Origin: Chloroflexota bacterium
GTDB taxonomy: Bacteria; Chloroflexota; Ktedonobacteria; Ktedonobacterales; Ktedonobacteraceae
DNA length: 5,648 nucleotides
Reading direction: 5' to 3'
NCBI GenBank assembly: GCA_005881295.1
Contig: VBHS01000422.1
Coordinates: 1-5,648 of the forward strand
Positions within the stretch are counted from its first letter, which is position 1. Every line of letters begins with the position of its first letter. Made by a program: the position numbers and the translations under genes. Shown here in pieces: positions 1-4,322 of the stretch. The notes below the pieces were generated by a model that worked only from the letters and a program-made list of their open reading frames with translations, did no database searches and had not been told where the DNA came from.

Positions 1-917
1 TCGAGCATAGCGTCACAGAGGGGAGCCGAGAGTCGCTCTAGGATGGAGGTACGCAGCAAAAAGGTTTGCACCGACAACGGCAGCCGCCGCAAGACCTCCT
101 CCATCAAATAATCCAGGATGTAGCGCTGACTCCCATTCACCTCATCCAACAGATCGCCAGGATTGGTGTGCCTCTGCAAGGAGAGGCCGAGCAATTGCAA
201 GCCAACCAGCCACCCTTCCGTCCGAGCAGTCACCTCCTGGATGATGTCTGCCGGGAGTGGAAAGCTCATCACCTTCTTGAAGAAGGCCATGACCTCCTCA
301 TCCGTGCAACGCAACTGGTTGGTTCGCACTTCCAGCGCCTCCCCGCGTGCTCGCAGCAGAGAGAGCGGCAAGGGGGGATCAGCGCGCGTGGCCAGGATAA
401 TATGCAATTGGGGCGAAAGATGCTCCACGAGATAAGTGAGAGAATGGTGCACCTCCGGCTGGGTGATCACGTGATAGTCGTCCAGGACCAACAGAAACTG
501 TTCGCTTCTACTGGCCAGGCTATTGATGAGCGCCTGCAAGACGTTGCGCAATGGCGGTTTGGGCGCCTGCTGCGTTTGCAAATAGGTCAGCAGCTGAGTA
601 CAGAGACCTGGCTGCACGGCATCCAGCGCCGTGAGCGCATAGGTCCAGAAGAGCGCCGGCTCATTATCGTCCTCGTCCAGGGAAACCCAGGCCACCAGGG
701 GAGCTTGCGGTTTCATCTGTGGGAAAGATTGCACCCAGGACGAGAGCAGGGTGGTCTTGCCGAAGCCAGCGGGAGCAGAGACGAGGGTGAGTTTGCGTCG
801 CAGGCTGTGATTGAGCAGGGTGGTCAGTTGGGGGCGCGCGATGAGGGGATGGGATGAGGAGGGCACAAAGAATTTGGTCGCCACTAAGTGATCATGGAAT
901 AGCGTACCCTCAACCAT
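1..917 (-). CDS. LAL/MalT-like LuxR-family ATPase transcriptional regulator, N-terminal part (runs off left edge)
   Basis: The frame is open for 305 codons from an ATG at 917 to the window edge. The start is preceded by AGGAG (926-930) with 8 nt spacing. The protein opens with the usual LAL leader (LVATKFFVPSSSHPLIARPQL, residues 11-31, an 'ATK-P---RP-L' pattern). A Walker A motif follows (SAPAGFGKTT, 47-56), then Walker B (FLLVLDDYHV, 141-150), a sensor-type ATRADPPLPL (176-185) and the family's TEGWLVGLQLLGLSLQ signature (233-248). Family knowledge: these are large (about 850-1000 aa) STAND-type ATPases that bind an effector and ATP, oligomerise and activate transcription through a C-terminal LuxR helix-turn-helix. 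The TPR-like and HTH parts lie outside the window, so the DNA-binding end is inferred. The effector is unknown. A long open frame on the opposite strand (66-857) is its antisense shadow. The gene points away from the neighbouring genes and is separated from them by about 400 bp, so it is probably its own transcription unit. Confidence 0.93.
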   Translation of the reverse strand, partial: MVEGTLFHDHLVATKFFVPSSSHPLIARPQLTTLLNHSLRRKLTLVSAPAGFGKTTLLSSWVQSFPQMKPQAPLVAWVSLDEDDNEPALFWTYALTALDAVQPGLCTQLLTYLQTQQAPKPPLRNVLQALINSLASRSEQFLLVLDDYHVITQPEVHHSLTYLVEHLSPQLHIILATRADPPLPLSLLRARGEALEVRTNQLRCTDEEVMAFFKKVMSFPLPADIIQEVTARTEGWLVGLQLLGLSLQRHTNPGDLLDEVNGSQRYILDYLMEEVLRRLPLSVQTFLLRTSILERLSAPLCDAML

Positions 918-1328
918 GGTAACATCTCCTGTCAGGGAGTAAGTCTTTGCTGCGAGCAGTGTTTTCATTGCAAGCTTCTCAATCTTGATGCATCATTGCC
1001 AAAAAGGCTCACTACCTGTTAAGCCACACCACAAAAGAAGAATACCCGCTTGATACAACGAACTCTTCTATTGCTCACCGCACAAGTATACGTCGCCTCT
1101 ATTGCCTTGTCAAGCAATTTTATTGTCTCATCTACTATTTGTGTGAACAAAAATATATTTCTTCTTTAGAAAAGATGCTTTGTGAGAAATTCGATTTGAG
1201 AGATAGATACTACAAAGTGAGGCAACTCGTTCCGAAAGGTCTCTCTCCTCTTCTAATTCTGTGACAAGTGCGACAAACCTGCTGAAAGAGTAAGAAGATT
1301 CAGCCTTGAAACCAGGAGAAACAGGGTA
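918..1328. other. AT-rich intergenic region between the LAL start and the SnoaL-like 3' end
   Basis: No plausible gene was seen on either strand: the frames are short and lack RBS or recognisable motifs. The left part (918-1113) is the leader and promoter of the minus-strand regulator. The right part (about 1120-1328) lies downstream of the SnoaL-like gene and is rich in A/T runs and CT-rich stretches. I found no convincing GC-rich hairpin with a T tract there, so no terminator is called. No tRNA, IS end or CRISPR-like repeat was seen. Confidence 0.7.
1085..1113 (-). promoter_or_regulatory. Sigma70/SigA-type promoter for the LAL regulator
   Basis: Reading the minus strand, TTGACA (1113-1108) and TATACT (1090-1085) are separated by exactly 17 nt. 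This is a perfect -35 and a near-consensus -10. Transcription would start near 1078, giving a leader of about 160 nt before the ATG at 917. The -35 lies inside an imperfect inverted repeat (ATTGCCTTG at 1101-1109, CAAGCAAT at 1111-1118, one bulged base), which could be a repressor site, though this is weak. Confidence 0.7.
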
Positions 1329-1784
1329 TCACAGACGCCGGGGGAGAATCCATTTAAGTAGAGGCAGAATCTGTTCGAGGGTGGAGAGGTGATCATAGTA
1401 GCCGCGTTGCTGCTGGATACGGCCATCCTGCAAGGTAAAGATGCTGACGCCAGCGACCTGAAATGGACGTGATAGCCATGCCTGGCCCAACAGGCGTGGA
1501 CTGCGACCACGAGCAGTCCAGGTAACAGCGGCTTGAGTCTCTGTGAAGAGTTGACTTGCCGGTGTGTATGTAATCGAGGGCATGGTCTGAAAACGCATGG
1601 TAAACCATTGCTCTATTTCAGTCCGTCCCCGGCGAGGATGTTTCATACCTGAGTCATAGAGTTCCGCGTTGTCAGCGTACAACGAGACGATGGCAGAGAC
1701 ATCGTGAGCATTGAAGGCCTCAATCCATCGATTGACCAACGTACGCTGTAAGCTTAGCTGGCTTTCACCTTCATGTATTTGCAT
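1329..1784 (-). CDS. SnoaL-like / NTF2-fold protein (polyketide-cyclase-like superfamily)
   Basis: This is a 151-residue protein, the usual length for the SnoaL/NTF2-like fold. The ATG at 1784 has GAGGA (1791-1795) 6 nt upstream; the stop is TGA at 1329-1331. Fold hallmarks are visible in order. First is an N-terminal helix ending in RWIEAFNAHD (19-28), followed by SLYADNAELYDSG (34-46). RGRTEIEQWF (52-61) then leads into a central strand, AAVTWTARG (85-93). The C-terminal strand pair is VAGVSIFTLQDGRIQQQRGYYD (110-131). Known members include polyketide cyclases, ketosteroid isomerases, limonene-epoxide hydrolases and many uncharacterised proteins. The sequence does not identify the substrate, so 'SnoaL-like' is a fold call, not a reaction. 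It is divergently arranged with the hydrolase-fold gene across about 138 bp containing promoter-like elements and an inverted repeat, so the two may be co-regulated. A second frame overlapping its 3' end (1253-1510, minus) is a shadow. Confidence 0.85.
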   Translation of the reverse strand: MQIHEGESQLSLQRTLVNRWIEAFNAHDVSAIVSLYADNAELYDSGMKHPRRGRTEIEQWFTMRFQTMPSITYTPASQLFTETQAAVTWTARGRSPRLLGQAWLSRPFQVAGVSIFTLQDGRIQQQRGYYDHLSTLEQILPLLKWILPRRL

Positions 1785-1854
1785 GCTTGTTCCTCGTATC
1801 TATATCTAAAATGGCTATTAGTGGTCATAAACGCCCTACAAAAGGGATACCCAT

Positions 1855-1860
1855 ATTATA
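1855..1860 (-). promoter_or_regulatory. Probable -10 element of the SnoaL-like gene promoter
   Basis: On the minus strand there is a perfect TATAAT (1860-1855), about 70 bases upstream of the ATG. The best -35 is only GGTTAA at 16 nt spacing, which is weak. On the plus strand an overlapping TATACT (1859-1864) could serve the divergent hydrolase gene, also with a poor -35. The two candidate divergent -10s share bases, which would make the two directions compete. Confidence 0.42.
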
Positions 1861-1870
1861 TACTGTGCCA

Positions 1871-1890
1871 TGAGATTTAACCGAATCTCA
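1871..1890. promoter_or_regulatory. Inverted repeat, candidate operator in the divergent intergenic region
   Basis: TGAGATT (1871-1877) and AATCTCA (1884-1890) are perfect 7-bp inverted arms around a 6-nt spacer. The element covers the expected -35 zone of the SnoaL-like promoter and the expected transcription start zone of the hydrolase gene, a good place for a dimeric repressor. Arms of this size occur by chance a few times in 5.6 kb, so position is the main argument. Confidence 0.4.
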
Positions 1891-1911
1891 ATGTTCGGGA
1901 ACGAATGACTT

Positions 1912-1917
1912 GGGAGG
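1912..1917 (+). promoter_or_regulatory. Ribosome binding site deciding a GTG start for the hydrolase-fold gene
   Basis: GGGAGG at 1912-1917 sits 5 nt before GTG at 1923. The in-frame ATG at 1905 has no comparable SD upstream and would place this SD inside the coding region. The GTG is therefore preferred. Confidence 0.7.
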
Positions 1918-1922
1918 GAAAA

Positions 1923-2807
1923 GTGAGCACCATTACTACTACTACCAGACAATACATTGACGAGGATACGTTCCATGCCGATGTGCAGTACATCGAAGCG
2001 CTCTGGCAAAGGAAAGCCATTGGCGCAACGGATGTGCCTTTGATAGACATCGGCAATGGTACCCCGCTGGTCTTTGTGCCCATCCTCGAGCACCTTGAGT
2101 TTGTCTACGCGCGCCAGCTACGAGCATTCAGCCAATCACGGCGCGTGATCACGTACCGGCGTCACGAGACTCGTTCGCACCCCGTTGGTCTGACAGAGCG
2201 AGCTGAGGAGCTACGACAGGTGCTGGATTATCTAGGGTTAGAGGTTGTTGATTTCGTGGCGCATGGCGATGCAGCCATGGTGCTCTTTGAATTTGCGGTG
2301 CGCTACCCGCAACGCTGCCGTTCGCTGGTGATCATTGCTCAGGGGGCAGATTATGAGATCGCGCCTCATCCTTTTATCTGGCTGCTACACGAACTATTTC
2401 TACGCTTGCCCATTGAGCAGTTTGTTCCCGCCTGGTTCCTGCGACGTACAGTCGTGAACTATATCATGGCATCACGAGACATGGCGACGAAAACTGTGCG
2501 CAGCCTTCCACGTCACCTCGTCGAGGAACAGTTCCGTAAAATACAGCTCTGGCCCTTTGTCTATAAATTCTCCGTGCTCCCTGTCATCCATTACTTCGAT
2601 ATAAGGCAACGCCTGGATGCGCTGACAATGCCTATACTATTGATCAATCGCTATGATGATGCCCTCTCGCCCGAACCAGAAACGCACTGGCTGTCCAAGC
2701 AGTTGCCCAATTGTGCCGGTTACCATCTTGTCCAGGGTGGAGAACGTTTCTTCCTGTATTCACGAGCTGAAGTTGTTACTCCGCTGATCGAGCAGTTTCT
2801 CGTTTAA
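1923..2807 (+). CDS. Alpha/beta-hydrolase-fold protein with apparently degenerate catalytic triad
   Basis: This is a 294-residue protein from GTG 1923 (300 if ATG 1905 is used), the normal length for an alpha/beta hydrolase. The fold is recognisable: the early strand GTPLVFVPI (46-54), then the RVITYRR strand (74-80), then TERAEELRQVLDYLGLEVVDFVAHG (91-115, given in part), which leads into the nucleophile-elbow region and FAVRYPQRCRSLVIIAQ (124-140). A helical lid-like stretch with many large hydrophobics spans about 148-220, and the C-terminal acid strand is MPILLINRYDDALSP (236-250). Seen directly: where the family has G-H-S-x-G-G the protein reads AHGDAA (113-118), so the nucleophile Ser position is Gly. 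Where a catalytic His is expected near the end (G-H-F) it reads GGERFF (272-277). The HG oxyanion motif after strand 3 is also absent. D245/D246 could still be the acid position. Inference: it is a non-canonical or non-catalytic member, perhaps binding or accessory. The role is unknown. It lies 137 bp upstream of the halogenase remnant, in the same direction. Confidence 0.8.
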   Translation: MSTITTTTRQYIDEDTFHADVQYIEALWQRKAIGATDVPLIDIGNGTPLVFVPILEHLEFVYARQLRAFSQSRRVITYRRHETRSHPVGLTERAEELRQVLDYLGLEVVDFVAHGDAAMVLFEFAVRYPQRCRSLVIIAQGADYEIAPHPFIWLLHELFLRLPIEQFVPAWFLRRTVVNYIMASRDMATKTVRSLPRHLVEEQFRKIQLWPFVYKFSVLPVIHYFDIRQRLDALTMPILLINRYDDALSPEPETHWLSKQLPNCAGYHLVQGGERFFLYSRAEVVTPLIEQFLV

Positions 2808-2820
2808 GAATCTGCACACA

Positions 2821-2836
2821 TGTGAACAAAATCACC
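2821..2836. promoter_or_regulatory. CRP/FNR-like half-palindromic box upstream of the halogenase gene
   Basis: TGTGA-N6-TCACC resembles the CRP consensus TGTGA-N6-TCACA with one mismatch. Its centre is about 64 bases upstream of the inferred start of transcription, near the classical class I activator position. No CRP-family gene is in view, and consensus in this phylum may differ, so this is tentative. Confidence 0.25.
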
Positions 2837-2867
2837 CCTTTATTGTGACTGAATGAACGGAAACAGA

Positions 2868-2886
2868 ACCATAAATATGGTATTCT
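2868..2886 (+). promoter_or_regulatory. Candidate extended -10 promoter overlapped by a palindromic operator, upstream of the halogenase gene
   Basis: ACCATAAATATGGT (2868-2881) is a perfect 6-2-6 inverted repeat. It runs directly into TGG-TATTCT (2878-2886), a TGn-extended -10 candidate. TTGTGA at 2843-2848 is too far away to be a standard -35, so the extended -10 would have to carry the promoter. Transcription would start near 2893, leaving a leader of about 50 nt to the ATG. An operator lying just ahead of the -10 would suit repression. A 14-bp element of this kind is not rare by chance. Confidence 0.35.
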
Positions 2887-2944
2887 TTAGTTAAATCAGG
2901 GACGAAAGGGGTTATAAAGCCCACCCGGATTGAAAGGAGAAAAC

Positions 2945-4133
2945 ATGAATTCAACCACCCAAGTTCTTGTAGTCGGCGGTGGACCTGCCGGTTCTACCAC
3001 TGCCACGCTGCTAGCCCGCGAAGGTTTCGATGTTACACTCATCGAGAAAGAAGTCTTCCCGCGTTATCATATTGGTGAGTCACTCCTCCCATCCTGCCTA
3101 GAAATACTTGACCTTATTGGGGCGAGGGAGAAGGTCGAGGCATACGGCTTTCAATACCGGTGAAATCTCCTTTGACACACTTGTGGATGCATCGGGGCGC
3201 GCGGGTATCATGGGGATGCGCTATCTCAAGAATCGACACTATCACGACGCATTTCAAAACGTCGCCATCTGGGGATACTGGCAGGGTGCCGGCAGAATGT
3301 CCTTTGCCCCTGATGGGGCAATCGCGGTTGGATCTGTGCCTGACGGTTGGTTCTGGGGTATCCCTCTGCATAATGACACTATGAGTGTCGGCCTGGTACT
3401 ACATAAGACAACTTTCAAAGAGAAAAGGCAGCAGGGTAAATCCCTCGAGCAGATTTACTATGAGGCGATGGACGAGTGCCCGCTCATCCTCGATCTCCTC
3501 AAGAATGCTACATTCGTATCGGGGCAGATGAAGGTTGAGCAAGATTACTCGTACATGTCCGATAAAATATCGGGACCAGGCTACTTCCTGGTTGGGGATG
3601 CCGCTTGTTTTATCGATCCACTTCTTTCAACGGGTGTACACCTGGCCACGCACGGTTCAATGTTGGCGGCAGCGAGTATCGCCAGTATGTATCGTGGAGA
3701 AGTTACAGAAGCACAGGCGCTCCATTTCTACGAGCATAGTTATCGTCACGCCTATCTGCGCCTGATGGTGATTGTATCCGGCCTGTACCAGCAGTACAGA
3801 GGTAAGGCAAACTACTTCTGGCAGGCGCAGCAGCTTACACACAACGACTACAGCGACGCCGAAGCGCTGAACAAAGCATTTTTGTTCGTCGTGTCGGGCA
3901 TAGAAGATCAGAACGATGTCGTGGATTTACCCAGAGAACTGCCGATAGAAGACATGGCGGGACAACTACCGACGGAAGAAGCCGAGCGAGCCAGGGCCAT
4001 GTACCAGGTCTATCACAAGGTATTCTTGCGCTCATCGATGTCCGCGGAAACAGCCATAGAGGGGATGTATGTCACGACGCGGCCACATCTCGGGCTGGCC
4101 CTCGCACAAAATGAGCGGGTCATGACGGTATAA
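2945..4133 (+). pseudogene. Flavin-dependent halogenase (CmlS/PltA-type FAD oxidoreductase), disrupted by internal deletion and frameshift
   Basis: The start ATG 2945 has a strong SD (AAAGGAG, 2933-2939, 5 nt spacing). The first frame gives 72 residues: a Rossmann FAD motif (VLVVGGGPAGS, residues 7-17), the adenosine-ribose Glu (LIEKE, 32-36) and the family's PRYHIGESLLPS loop (39-50). It then hits TGA at 3161-3163. Homology resumes at once in the +1 frame with TGEISFDTLVDASGR (from 3156) and continues for about 325 codons to TAA 4131-4133. This second part holds WFWGIP (3348-3365, the halogenase WxWxIP motif) and the C-terminal FAD motif LVGDAACFIDPLLSTG (from about 3588). Family knowledge: intact members have about 80-90 further residues between YGF and the FD-LVDASG strand, covering the F..K.GA region with the catalytic Lys and the QVRR-type flavin segment. 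All of that is absent. The remaining codons show no other stops, so the lesion looks recent. The product would be a 72-aa fragment. No internal start of the 3' part has a good RBS. A sequencing or assembly artefact is possible. Confidence 0.85.
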
Positions 4134-4144
4134 CCCGTCCAATA

Positions 4145-4200
4145 CGGCTCTCCATCCTTTACTCATTCAATCTCCCTTTCTCCCAAAGGATGGAGAACCG
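4145..4200. terminator. Long stem-loop after the halogenase remnant, possible transcription terminator
   Basis: TCTCCATCCTTT (4149-4160) and AAAGGATGGAGA (4185-4196) form a perfect 12-bp stem. Beyond one C/A mismatch, CGG/CCG add three more pairs (4145-4147 with 4198-4200). The loop is 24 nt and pyrimidine-rich. It begins only 12 bases after the stop codon. No U tract follows on either strand, so it is not a canonical intrinsic terminator. It could act as an mRNA 3'-end stabiliser or as a terminator needing a factor. Confidence 0.5.
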
Positions 4201-4224
4201 GTTGCTATCTTAAACTGAGACATA

Positions 4225-4253
4225 TTGCTAGTTGTTAAGCTCTATAATATAAT
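4225..4253 (+). promoter_or_regulatory. Sigma70/SigA-type promoter for the FHA-domain gene
   Basis: TTGCTA (4225-4230) and a perfect TATAAT (4248-4253) are 17 nt apart. A second overlapping TATAAT lies at 4243-4248 but has no -35 at proper spacing. Transcription would start near 4260, giving a leader of about 60 nt. This makes the FHA gene an independent transcription unit from the broken halogenase. Confidence 0.68.
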
Positions 4254-4264
4254 TGTATGCGAGA

Positions 4265-4307
4265 GGCCAGCTTTTACAACCCGGGTTGTACTACAAAAGG
4301 GCTAGCC
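4265..4307 (+). promoter_or_regulatory. 16-bp perfect palindrome within a foldable 5' leader of the FHA gene
   Basis: TACAACCCGGGTTGTA (4275-4290) is a perfect 16-bp palindrome starting about 15 bases after the predicted transcription start. This fits an operator for a dimeric repressor. Around it GGCCAGC (4265-4271) can pair with GCTAGCC (4301-4307) with one mismatch, and TTTT (4272-4275) with AAAA (4295-4298). The transcript could therefore form a two-level hairpin ending just before the SD at 4311. DNA operator and RNA structure are both possible. Confidence 0.5.
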
Positions 4308-4310
4308 AAC

Positions 4311-4316
4311 AGGAGG
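4311..4316 (+). promoter_or_regulatory. Ribosome binding site fixing the GTG start of the FHA gene
   Basis: AGGAGG lies 6 nt before GTG at 4323. The overlapping GTG at 4321 is followed at once by TGA, so only 4323 can be the start. Confidence 0.8.
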
Positions 4317-4322
4317 TAGAGT

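Noticed and set aside
66..857. 263-codon open frame on the plus strand
   Set aside because: It lies entirely antisense to the LAL regulator, whose minus-strand frame carries Walker A, Walker B and family motifs. The plus frame has a low-complexity Gln/Arg/His-rich product and no RBS.
1142..1152. 11-bp direct repeat TGTGAACAAAA (also 2821-2831)
   Set aside because: Same chance argument; the 1142 copy lacks the right half of a CRP-like box.
1120..1328. Intrinsic terminator for the SnoaL-like gene
   Set aside because: Only weak 5-bp stems such as CTGAA/TTCAG were found, with no following T tract in the transcript sense.
1836..1846. 11-bp direct repeat CTACAAAAGGG (also 4291-4301)
   Set aside because: A few 11-bp exact repeats are expected by chance in a window this size, and the contexts are not otherwise similar.
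2834..2912. 8-bp inverted pair ACCCCTTT (2834-2841) and AAAGGGGT (2905-2912)
   Set aside because: The arms are short and 63 bases apart, which is compatible with chance.
3140..3165. Programmed ribosomal frameshift joining the two halogenase frames
   Set aside because: A frameshift alone would not restore the missing segment between YGF and the DASG strand, and no slippery heptamer is seen.
3108..4133. The 3' halogenase frame as an independent gene starting at TTG 3108
   Set aside because: The first 16 or so codons are an out-of-frame reading of the N-terminal halogenase region, no SD precedes it, and homology only starts at about 3156. It is the 3' half of a broken gene.
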